DNA from: an uncultured Ectothiorhodospiraceae bacterium
Lineage (GTDB): Bacteria > Pseudomonadota > Gammaproteobacteria > XJ16 > Halofilaceae
Direction: 5' to 3'
Length of the DNA: 64,000 nucleotides
NCBI GenBank assembly: GCA_913055615.1
Contig: CAJXKK010000008.1
Span: 1-64,000 of the forward strand
The position numbers and the translations under genes are program-made. Below, piece after piece: positions 33,733 to 41,213 of the stretch. A model generated the notes under the pieces. The model did no database searches and had not been told where the DNA came from. It saw only the letters and a program-made list of their open reading frames with translations. Every line of letters begins with the position of its first letter. Within the stretch, counting starts at the first letter, position 1.

Positions 33733-34724
33733 GCGAGCGCGTCCCATCCGATGAGCTCGCGCGGCGTGTGCGCGAGGGGAATCTGCGTGCCGCCGCGCGG
33801 CTGATCACCCGGGTTGAAGCGGGCGAGGACGAGTGCCGCCCGGCACTGGCCGAGCTCTATCGGCACACGGGGCACGCCCACGTCGTCGGCATCACCGGAG
33901 TGCCGGGCTGTGGCAAATCGACGCTGGTTTCCCAGCTCGCGCGCACCCTGCGTGCGGACGGCCGTCGGGTGGGGATCGTCGCGATCGACCCGTCGAGCCC
34001 GTTCTCCGGCGGGGCCATCCTGGGTGATCGCATCCGCATGTCGGACCTGGTCGAGGATCCGGGCGTGTTCATCCGCAGCATGGCCACGCGCGGTGCGCTG
34101 GGCGGACTCGCCAAGGCGAGTCTCGATGCCGTGGATATCCTCGACGCCGCCGGCTTCGACACCATCCTGATCGAGACGGTCGGAGTCGGTCAGGACGAGG
34201 TCGATATCGTCCAGGCGGCGCAGTCCACCGTGGTCGTCTCCGCCCCCGGGCTCGGCGACGACATCCAGGCGATCAAGGCGGGCGTGCTCGAGATCGCCGA
34301 CATCCATGTCGTTTCCAAGGCCGACCGCGCCGATGCGAACCGTACCGTCATGGAACTCAAGACCATGCTCACCATGAGCATGCCCAGCGGCCCGGATCAG
34401 TGGTACACGCCCGTGGTCGCCACAAGTTCCGAAAAGTGTACCGGCTTCGACGAACTGCGCGATGCCATCGACCGCCACCGCGCGCATCTGATCGATTCCG
34501 GTGAGCTGGAGAACAAGCGCAGCGAGATCGCCGCCAACCGAATGCTCAAGATCGCCGAAGGCATCGTGCGTGAGGACTTCCGTCGCGAGCGCGAAGCCGA
34601 TCTTGCCGATGTCCTGGGCCGCGTCAGCCGACGCGAGACCGACCCGCATGCCGGCGCCGTCGAGCTGCTGGCCGTAGTGAATTCGAGGATCCGCCATGAA
34701 TCGACAGCAGACCCTGTTCAGTAA
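33729..34724 (+). CDS. MeaB/ArgK-type GTPase chaperone of the B12 mutase
   Basis: A 331-residue G3E-family GTPase. Walker A is GVPGCGKST at residues 57-65, followed by VGIVAIDPSSPFSGGAILGD and VETVGVGQDEVDIV. SKADRADAN provides the guanine-specificity motif. Such proteins load adenosylcobalamin and guard or repair the mutase. The GTG start at 33729 overlaps the ligase stop (GTGA), and the 3' end overlaps the mutase gene by 29 bases, so the three are tightly coupled. In a 2-hydroxyisobutyrate locus this gene is called meaH. Confidence 0.88.
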   Translation: MSERVPSDELARRVREGNLRAAARLITRVEAGEDECRPALAELYRHTGHAHVVGITGVPGCGKSTLVSQLARTLRADGRRVGIVAIDPSSPFSGGAILGDRIRMSDLVEDPGVFIRSMATRGALGGLAKASLDAVDILDAAGFDTILIETVGVGQDEVDIVQAAQSTVVVSAPGLGDDIQAIKAGVLEIADIHVVSKADRADANRTVMELKTMLTMSMPSGPDQWYTPVVATSSEKCTGFDELRDAIDRHRAHLIDSGELENKRSEIAANRMLKIAEGIVREDFRREREADLADVLGRVSRRETDPHAGAVELLAVVNSRIRHESTADPVQ

Positions 34725-36396
34725 AGACGAACTCGACCGCATCGACGCTGAGTACCGCGACTGGGAAGGCAACGAGGTAGCCCGTTTCCTGGAGCGTTCG
34801 CCCGAGCGCCGTGACACCTTCCGCACCGGTGCCGGGCTCGACGTCAAGCGCACGTACACGCCGGTCGATACGCCCGAGACGCCCTGGGATGACATCGGCC
34901 TGCCGGGCCGCTACCCGTTCACCCGCGGCCCGTACCCGACCATGCATCGCGGTCGTCCATGGACCATGCGCCAGATCGCCGGCTTCGGCATGGCGGCCGA
35001 TACCAACCGGCGTTTCCATTACCTTATGGCGCAGGGCCAGACCGGCCTGTCGGTCGACTTCGATATGCCCACGCTGATGGGCTACGACTCAGACCACCCG
35101 ATGAGCGAGGGCGAGGTCGGTCGCGAGGGCGTGGCGATCGACACCCTGGCCGACATGGAGGCGCTGTTCGACCGGATCGATCTGGAGAAGATTTCGGTCT
35201 CGATGACGATCAATCCCTCGGCCTGGATCCTGTTCGCGATGTACATTGCCGTGGCCGAGAAGAACGGCTTCGATCAGGCGAAGCTGTCGGGCACGATCCA
35301 GAACGACATCCTCAAGGAATACATGGCGCAGAAGGAGTGGATCTATCCGGTGCGCCCGTCGCTGCGCATCGTGCGCGACTGCATCACCTACGGGGCGCAG
35401 CACCTGCCGCGCTACAACCCGCTCAACATCTCCGGCTATCACATCTCCGAGGCCGGCGCCGTGGCGACCCAGGAGGTCGCCTACACCATGGCCAGCACGA
35501 TCCAGTACGTGCAGGAGGCCGTCGACGCCGGCGTCGATGTCGACGACTTCGCACCCAGGTTGTCGTTCTTCTTCGTCAGTCAGGCCGACTTCTTCGAGGA
35601 GATCGCCAAGTTCCGCGCGGCACGCCGCGTGTACGCGAAGATCATGGCCGAGCGCTTCGGCGCGAAGAAGCCCGAGTCCTGCCGCCTGCGCTTCCACGCG
35701 CAGACCGCGGCGGCCACGCTCACGAAGCCGCAGCCCAAGGTGAACATCGTCCGCACCGCCTTCCAGGCGATGTCGGCGGTACTCGGCGGCGCGCAGTCAC
35801 TGCACACCAACGGCCTCGACGAGGCCTACTCGATCCCGACCGAGGAGGCGATGAAGATCGCCCTGCGCACCCAGCAGGTGATCGCCCACGAAACGGGCGC
35901 CGCGGATGTCGTCGATGGCATCGGCGGCTCCTGGTATGTCGAGAATCTGACCACGCGCATCGAGGAAGAGGTCTGGAAGATCCTCGACGAGGTGGAGGAG
36001 ATGGGCGGCACGATCCAGTGCATCGACGACGGCTACTTCCAGCGCGGCATCGCCGACTCCGCTTACGACTACGCCATCCGCAAGGCGAGCGGCGACCGCC
36101 CGGTCATCGGCGTCAACTGCTACGTCGAGGAGGGCGGCGACCCGGAGGTCGAGGTCCATCCGCACGACCCCGAGACCGAACGCAACCAGATCGCGCACCT
36201 GCAGCGCGTACGCGACGGGCGCGATGAGTCGCAGGTCCAGCAACTGCTGGAAGAACTGCGCAACACCGCCGAGGACGAGTCGAAAAACCTGATGCCGGTC
36301 ACGATCAAACTGGTAAAAGCCGGTGCTTCGATGGGCGACATCGTCGAGACCCTGCGCGAGCTTTGGGGTACGTATCGCGAGACGCCGGTGATCTGA
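34696..36396 (+). CDS. hcmA: B12-dependent acyl-CoA mutase large subunit, probable 2-hydroxyisobutyryl-CoA mutase
   Basis: A 566-residue TIM-barrel subunit lacking the B12 domain. The substrate channel has PTMHRGRPWTMRQIAGFG and GLSVDFDMPTLMGYDSDHP. Aligned from memory, methylmalonyl-CoA mutase has Tyr in place of Ile94 (RQYAGF) and a different residue in place of Asp121, and isobutyryl-CoA mutase has Phe at the first site. The Ile/Asp pair, 27 residues apart, is that of 2-hydroxyisobutyryl-CoA mutase (Ile90/Asp117), which forms 3-hydroxybutyryl-CoA. The rest (ISVSMTINPSAWILFAMYIA, RLRFHAQTAAATLTKPQPKV) is ordinary for the superfamily. Methylmalonyl-CoA or another branched acyl-CoA as substrate is not excluded by sequence alone. 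Confidence 0.78.
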   Translation: MNRQQTLFSKDELDRIDAEYRDWEGNEVARFLERSPERRDTFRTGAGLDVKRTYTPVDTPETPWDDIGLPGRYPFTRGPYPTMHRGRPWTMRQIAGFGMAADTNRRFHYLMAQGQTGLSVDFDMPTLMGYDSDHPMSEGEVGREGVAIDTLADMEALFDRIDLEKISVSMTINPSAWILFAMYIAVAEKNGFDQAKLSGTIQNDILKEYMAQKEWIYPVRPSLRIVRDCITYGAQHLPRYNPLNISGYHISEAGAVATQEVAYTMASTIQYVQEAVDAGVDVDDFAPRLSFFFVSQADFFEEIAKFRAARRVYAKIMAERFGAKKPESCRLRFHAQTAAATLTKPQPKVNIVRTAFQAMSAVLGGAQSLHTNGLDEAYSIPTEEAMKIALRTQQVIAHETGAADVVDGIGGSWYVENLTTRIEEEVWKILDEVEEMGGTIQCIDDGYFQRGIADSAYDYAIRKASGDRPVIGVNCYVEEGGDPEVEVHPHDPETERNQIAHLQRVRDGRDESQVQQLLEELRNTAEDESKNLMPVTIKLVKAGASMGDIVETLRELWGTYRETPVI

Positions 36397-36963
36397 CGAT
36401 TTCGCGTGTCTTTCCCGGAAAAACCGGTTCTCGCCAAGACGCAAGGTTCGCCAAGGAGCGCAAAGAAAACGAAGAACGTTTGTAGGAGCGAGCTTGCTCG
36501 CGAACCGGTGTCCCGAGACGATCGACTCCGGATCGATACCGGCAGATAGATGTAACGCCAATCGAGGGTCTGAAGCGGTTGATCGCCCGACCTCGTGAAG
36601 GCGGTTTCTCGCAGAGGCGCGGAGTGCGCTGAGAAAAAGCAATATCAAGGGTCTTGTCCTGGTGGTCTTGGCGTCCAGGATCCGAAACATCATGTAGGCC
36701 GGTTTTCGGCGAAGCCGAATGCCGGCATTGCCCGGCGCGATGACCGCACAGCACCGGCCATACGTTGTCGCCGCGCCGGGCAAAACCGGCCTACGTGTTC
36801 CCGCCCGCTCGATTCCTGATCCATTCTTTCTTTCCTGATTTTCTCGATTTTTCTCCGCGCACTCCGCGCCTCTGCGAGAACCGAATTTCGCCGTTCCAGG
36901 TGTTGTCCGACACGTAATCCGAAATCGCTGTTCAGACTCCGATAGATTGCACAAAATCGACCG
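36397..36963. repeat. Intergenic repeats: REP-4, REP-2, REP-3
   Basis: In order: REP-4 TTCTCGCCAAGACGCAAGG near 36431, REP-2 at 36482-36503, REP-4 TTTCTCGCAGAGGCGCGGAG near 36605, a REP-3 pair at 36694-36794 (GTAGGCCGGTTTTCGGC and AAAACCGGCCTAC), and inverted REP-4 CTCCGCGCCTCTGCGAGAAC near 36863. No gene is seen. Confidence 0.8.
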
Positions 36964-36978
36964 GATTGTCTGCCAATC
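36964..36978. promoter_or_regulatory. Putative prp GntR operator, copy 3, before prpE
   Basis: GATTGTCTGCCAATC shares GATTGTCNGNCAATC with the copies at 29254 and 29317. It lies 105 bases before the prpE start, linking prpE to the prpBCD regulator 7.6 kb away. Confidence 0.55.
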
Positions 36979-37082
36979 CTTGCGCGCGGTTGCCCGGGCG
37001 GTTATATGTGAGCGATCCAACGCAAGGTCGTTTCGGGGGGCATACGGAGTCGGGCGCCCCGCGGCCGGGAGGGAGAACCGCG

Positions 37083-38987
37083 ATGACGGCCTACGACCCG
37101 ATCCACGAACGCTCGCTGCGCGACCCCGAAGGCTTCTGGGCCGAGGTGGCCGAAGATCTGCACTGGGACCGACGCTGGGAGCGCGTGCTCGACGATTCCG
37201 ATGCCCCGTTCTACCGCTGGTTCACCGGCGGCCAGCTCAATACCTGCTACAACGCCATCGACCGCCACGTCGCGGCCGGCCACGGCGCGCAGACGGCGTT
37301 GATCCACGACAGCGCGGTCACGGGCACCTGCAGCCGCTGGGATTACGCGGGGCTGCAGGACGAGGTCGCCCGCCTCGCGGGGCTGCTGCGCGCGCAGGGC
37401 GTGGATAAGGGGGATCGCGTCGTCATCTATATGCCGATGATCCCCCAGGCCGTGTTCGGCATGCTCGCCTGCGCGCGTATCGGCGCCATCCATTCGGTGG
37501 TGTTCGGCGGTTTCGCCGCGTCCGAACTCGCCTCCCGCATCGACGACGCGGAACCGAAGCTGGTACTGAGCGCATCCTGCGGGGTCGAACCGGCGGGCGT
37601 CGTCGATTACCACGGCCTGCTCGACCGGGCCCTCGCGCTCGCGACGCATGAGGTGCCGGGCTGCCTGATCTGGCAGCGCGAGCAGCAGCCGGCGGGACTC
37701 GTGAGCGGCCGCGATGTCGACTGGGCCCAGGCGCTGCAGACGGCCACACCGGCGGATTGCGTGCCAGTGGACGCCACCGATCCCCTCTACATCCTCTATA
37801 CCTCCGGCACGACCGGCCACCCGAAGGGCATCGTGCGCGACAACGGCGGCCACGCCGTCGCGCTGCAGTGGTCGATGCGCAACATCTACGCCATGGCGCC
37901 CGGCGACGTGTACTGGACGGCCTCCGATATCGGCTGGGTCGTGGGGCACTCCTATATCGTCTACGGGCCGCTGCTGAACCGGAACACGACCGTGATGTTC
38001 GAGGGCAAGCCGGTCGGTACGCCGAATGCGGGTGTCTTCTGGCGGGTGATCCAGGATCACGGCGCGAAGGCTTTGTTCACCGCGCCCACCGCGATCCGCG
38101 CCATCCGCTCGGCGGATCCGGATGGCGAGTACCTGCGGCAATACGATATCAGCTCGCTCGAGTCGTTCTTCCTCGCCGGTGAGCGTTCCGATCCCGCGAC
38201 CATTCACTGGTCGGAACGCAATCTCGGCGTCCCCGTGGTCGATCACTGGTGGCAGACCGAGACCGGCTGGGCCATCGCCGCCAATCCGCTGGGCATCGAA
38301 CGCCTCCCGGTCCAGGCCGGCTCGGCAGGCAAGCCCATGCCCGGGTACGACGTGCGGGTGCTGAATGAGCGCGGTGAAGAAAAGCCCCGCGGCGAGCTGG
38401 GCAATATCGCCCTCCGGCTACCGCTGCCGCCGGGGACGCTGGCCACGCTCTGGAGCAACCGAGCAGGCCACCACGAGCATTACCTGTCGCGCTATCCCGG
38501 CTACTATCTCACCGGCGACTCCGGCGTGATCGATGCCGACGGCTACATCCACGTCATGAGCCGTATCGACGATGTCATCAACGTTGCCGGGCACCGGCTG
38601 TCGACCGGCCGCATGGAGGAGGTCCTTTGCGATCACCACGCCGTCGCCGAGGCCGCGGTGTTCGGCGTCAATGACGAGACCAAAGGGCAGCTCCCGCTTG
38701 CTCTGGTCGTACCCGCCGCCGGCAAGGAAACGGACCGGGAGGCACTGGTGAAAGAGCTCGCCGGACACATGCGCAACGAGGTCGGACCGGTCGCCGCGTT
38801 CCGCCTGTGCACGCTGGTCAAACGCCTGCCCAAGACCCGCTCCGGCAAGGTCCTGCGCGCCACCATGCGCAAGATCGCCAACGGCGAGGAGTGGAAAGCG
38901 CCCGCGACCATCGACGACCCGAAGATCCTCGACGAGATCGGCGAGGCCTTGTCCGATCTCGGGTTCCCGCGTACGGGTGCCGATTGA
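37083..38987 (+). CDS. prpE: Propionyl-CoA synthetase
   Basis: A 634-residue AMP-forming acyl-CoA synthetase of the acetyl/propionyl-CoA type. The P-loop is YTSGTTGHPKGIVRDNGGHA; the RDNGGH extension is the PrpE/AcsA-like form. WWQTETGW and the hinge SRIDDVINVAGHRLSTGRME follow. The C-terminal acetylation-prone lysine is in PKTRSGKVLRATMR. It feeds propionate into the methylcitrate cycle encoded at 24.7-28.6 kb. The ATG at 37083 has GGGAGGGAGAA upstream; the longer reading from 36966 would overlap the operator. It stands alone. Confidence 0.92.
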   Translation: MTAYDPIHERSLRDPEGFWAEVAEDLHWDRRWERVLDDSDAPFYRWFTGGQLNTCYNAIDRHVAAGHGAQTALIHDSAVTGTCSRWDYAGLQDEVARLAGLLRAQGVDKGDRVVIYMPMIPQAVFGMLACARIGAIHSVVFGGFAASELASRIDDAEPKLVLSASCGVEPAGVVDYHGLLDRALALATHEVPGCLIWQREQQPAGLVSGRDVDWAQALQTATPADCVPVDATDPLYILYTSGTTGHPKGIVRDNGGHAVALQWSMRNIYAMAPGDVYWTASDIGWVVGHSYIVYGPLLNRNTTVMFEGKPVGTPNAGVFWRVIQDHGAKALFTAPTAIRAIRSADPDGEYLRQYDISSLESFFLAGERSDPATIHWSERNLGVPVVDHWWQTETGWAIAANPLGIERLPVQAGSAGKPMPGYDVRVLNERGEEKPRGELGNIALRLPLPPGTLATLWSNRAGHHEHYLSRYPGYYLTGDSGVIDADGYIHVMSRIDDVINVAGHRLSTGRMEEVLCDHHAVAEAAVFGVNDETKGQLPLALVVPAAGKETDREALVKELAGHMRNEVGPVAAFRLCTLVKRLPKTRSGKVLRATMRKIANGEEWKAPATIDDPKILDEIGEALSDLGFPRTGAD

Positions 38988-39576
38988 TCTCGTCATGCGC
39001 CGACAGGATAAAAGCGGTTCTTGCAAAGGCGCCAAGGCCGCAAAGGTCGCCGAGAGAGAGCGTAGGCGCGTTTTCACCGAAGGCGAACGCGCGCATGAAT
39101 GGCATCGCGATCGAATAACCTGTGGGAATTGAGGAGCCTATGCCGGCTTACGTGCCCATCTGCAATCCGATTCCTCTGTAAACACGTAGGCCGGTTTTGC
39201 CCGGCGCGGCCACAACGGTGGCTGTTTCCCTGGAGCGATCGCGCCGGGCAATGCCGGCATTCGGCTTCGCCGAAAACCGGCGTACGTTCTATTGGTCTCA
39301 TCGAGCGGACGCTTGCGACTTCGAGAGACCGGTTCGCGAGCAAGCTCGCTCCTACAAAAGTCCTGAATTTCCTTTGCGTCCCTTGGCGCGCTTGGCGTCC
39401 TGGCGAGAGGCGCTTTTGACCTTATCCCAGAGCCATCCGCGAACTCCGCGCCTGCGCGAGAACCCGACGCACCACGCCTGACCGAAGCCATCAACCGATC
39501 CAGACCCCATGTGCAGCAACGAGACGACTGGGCGACCCACACACATCACCGGTATGCTTGACGCAGGAGGTATCCC
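38988..39576. repeat. Intergenic repeats: REP-4, hairpin, REP-3, REP-2
   Basis: REP-4 near 39018, the AGGCGCGTTTTCACCGAAGG hairpin at 39064-39098, a REP-3 pair at 39186-39285, an inverted REP-2 at 39334-39355, then two inverted REP-4 parts near 39385 and 39434. The final 90 bases should hold the promoter of the ROK kinase; none was clear. No gene is seen. Confidence 0.75.
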
Positions 39577-40467
39577 ATGCGTATCGGAATCGATCTGGGT
39601 GGTACGAAAATCTCGGGCCTGGCGCTCGGCGATGACGGCGAAATCCTGGCACGCCAGCGTATCCGCACGCCCAAAGGCGATTACAACGGCACCCTCGATG
39701 CGATCGCCTCTCTGGTGGCGGAACTGGAACGGCAAACCGGCCAGGCCGGGTCCGTAGGGATCGGCACGCCCGGTGCGATCTCACCGGCGACCGGCCTGTT
39801 CAAGAACGCGAGTGCCGTATTCCTCAACGGTCGTCCCGGCAAGGTCGATCTGGAGGCGCGGCTGGAGCGTCCGGTCCGCATCGCGAACGACGCCAACTGC
39901 TTCGCCCTGTCCGAGGCGGTCGATGGCGCCGGTGCCGGCTATAACGTCGTCTTCGGCGTGATTCTCGGCACCGGCTGCGGCGGCGGGATCGTCTTCGATG
40001 GCCAGGTGCATGTCGGGCCGAACGCCATCGGCGGCGAATGGGGCCACAACCCGCTTCCGTGGCAGACGCCGGAGGAATACCCCGGTCCCGAATGCTACTG
40101 CGGCCGCCGCGGCTGTATCGAGCGCTGGGTATCCGGCACCGGTCTGCAGCAGGATTATGCCAACGTCTGCGGCGAGGAACTCACCGGCGAGGAGATCGCC
40201 GCGCGCGCCGAGACCGGCGACACCGAGGCGAAGGCCGTCATGGATCATTACGAGGACCGCCTCGCCCGCGGCCTTGCGAGCGTGATCAACATGCTCGACC
40301 CGGACGTCACCGTGTTGGGCGGCGGGGTCTCCGCCGTCGCGCGTCTCTACGACAGCGTCCCGGTACTCTGGCAGCGCTACGTCTACTCGGACCGCTGCGA
40401 TACCCCGCTGCGGCAGAACGTCCACGGCGACGACAGCGGGGTACGTGGGGCGGCCTGGCTGTGGTGA
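39577..40467 (+). CDS. ROK-family sugar kinase (Mak/fructokinase-like)
   Basis: A 296-residue kinase. MRIGIDLGGTKISGLAL is the N-terminal phosphate loop. GIGTPGAISPATG and RIANDANCFALSEA contain the catalytic Asp, and CYCGRRGCIERWVSG is the zinc-binding ROK motif CxCGxxGCxE. FGVILGTGCGGGIV completes the fold. It phosphorylates a hexose with ATP; Mak-type enzymes take fructose, others glucose or N-acetyl sugars. AGGAGG at about 39567 precedes the ATG. It stands alone between repeats. Confidence 0.88.
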   Translation: MRIGIDLGGTKISGLALGDDGEILARQRIRTPKGDYNGTLDAIASLVAELERQTGQAGSVGIGTPGAISPATGLFKNASAVFLNGRPGKVDLEARLERPVRIANDANCFALSEAVDGAGAGYNVVFGVILGTGCGGGIVFDGQVHVGPNAIGGEWGHNPLPWQTPEEYPGPECYCGRRGCIERWVSGTGLQQDYANVCGEELTGEEIAARAETGDTEAKAVMDHYEDRLARGLASVINMLDPDVTVLGGGVSAVARLYDSVPVLWQRYVYSDRCDTPLRQNVHGDDSGVRGAAWLW

Positions 40468-40513
40468 ATCCCACCGCCTGAGGGCAAAATCGCCCTACGG
40501 GCAACGGATTGAG

Positions 40514-40548
40514 GTAGGCCGGTTTTCGGCGTAGCCGAATGCCGGCAC
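40514..40548. repeat. REP-3 unit left of RAYT2
   Basis: GTAGGCCGGTTTTCGGCGTA followed by GCCGAATGCCGGC. A near-identical unit lies 87 bases after the RAYT2 gene in the same orientation. Confidence 0.85.
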
Positions 40549-40581
40549 TGACGGGTTGGCGATTCCACGGAAGGAGTCACT

Positions 40582-41085
40582 ATGGCTGATTATCGACGCT
40601 TCGTCGTTCCGGGCGGGACGTATTTCTTCACTGTCGTCACGGCGAATCGACGTCCGTGGTTGTCGCGCTACTCGGCACGCGGAATCCTGGCCGGGGTGAT
40701 GCGCGAGGTTCGATCTGAATTCCCGTCCGAGACCGTCGGCCTGGTGGTTTTGCCGGACCATCTGCACGCCTTGTGGCGGCTGCCGGATGGTGACAGCGAT
40801 TTCCGTGGTCGCTGGCATCGCATCAAGCAGCGGGCCACGCTTCGACTGCGCACAGCCGAGGGTTTGACGGGACGGTTGTGGCAGCCGCGCTTCTGGGAAC
40901 ACGTGATCCGCGACGAGGATGATTTGCGGCGCCACCTCGACTACATCCATTACAACCCGGTCAAGCACGGGTTTGTCGGCTCACCCCGTGACTGGGGGCC
41001 GAGCTCGTTTCACCGGTATGTGACGGCCGGTGTCTATGCGGCCGATTGGGCGGGACCGGATGTCGAATTCGAGGTCCCCGAGTAG
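40582..41085 (+). CDS. REP-associated tyrosine transposase (RAYT2)
   Basis: A 167-residue Y1 transposase of the compact type. The HUH motif is HLH in VVLPDHLHALWRLP, the catalytic Tyr lies in LDYIHYNPVKHGFV, and the basic segment WHRIKQRATLRLR is near residue 75. It is bracketed by direct REP-3 units at 40514 and 41172 plus an inverted one at 41124, which marks REP-3 as its substrate family. It differs strongly from RAYT1 in length and sequence. Appears intact. Confidence 0.88.
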   Translation: MADYRRFVVPGGTYFFTVVTANRRPWLSRYSARGILAGVMREVRSEFPSETVGLVVLPDHLHALWRLPDGDSDFRGRWHRIKQRATLRLRTAEGLTGRLWQPRFWEHVIRDEDDLRRHLDYIHYNPVKHGFVGSPRDWGPSSFHRYVTAGVYAADWAGPDVEFEVPE

Positions 41086-41123
41086 GGATCGGACGTCATT
41101 TTGACGATTTCAGGGCTCGTCGT

Positions 41124-41204
41124 GCCGGCATTGCCCTCCGGGCAAAACCGGCCTACGGCTGGGGGAATGAGGTAGGCCGGTTTTCGGCGAAGCCGAATGC
41201 CGGC
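41124..41204. repeat. REP-3 inverted pair right of RAYT2
   Basis: GCCGGCATTGCCCTCCGGGC...ACCGGCCTAC (41124-41157) then GTAGGCCGGTTTTCGGCGAA...GCCGGC (41172-41204). It ends 10 bases before the hrpB stop codon. Confidence 0.85.
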
Positions 41205-41213
41205 ATCGCGCGC

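Noticed and set aside
31918-33747. Minus-strand open frame (609 codons) opposite the ligase
   Set aside because: Covers a gene with a full family match on the other strand; composition typical of a shadow.
34696-36396. Straight annotation as methylmalonyl-CoA mutase because prp genes are near
   Set aside because: The two substrate-pocket residues and the ligase partner fit the 2-hydroxyisobutyryl enzyme better, and no epimerase or propionyl-CoA carboxylase gene is seen.
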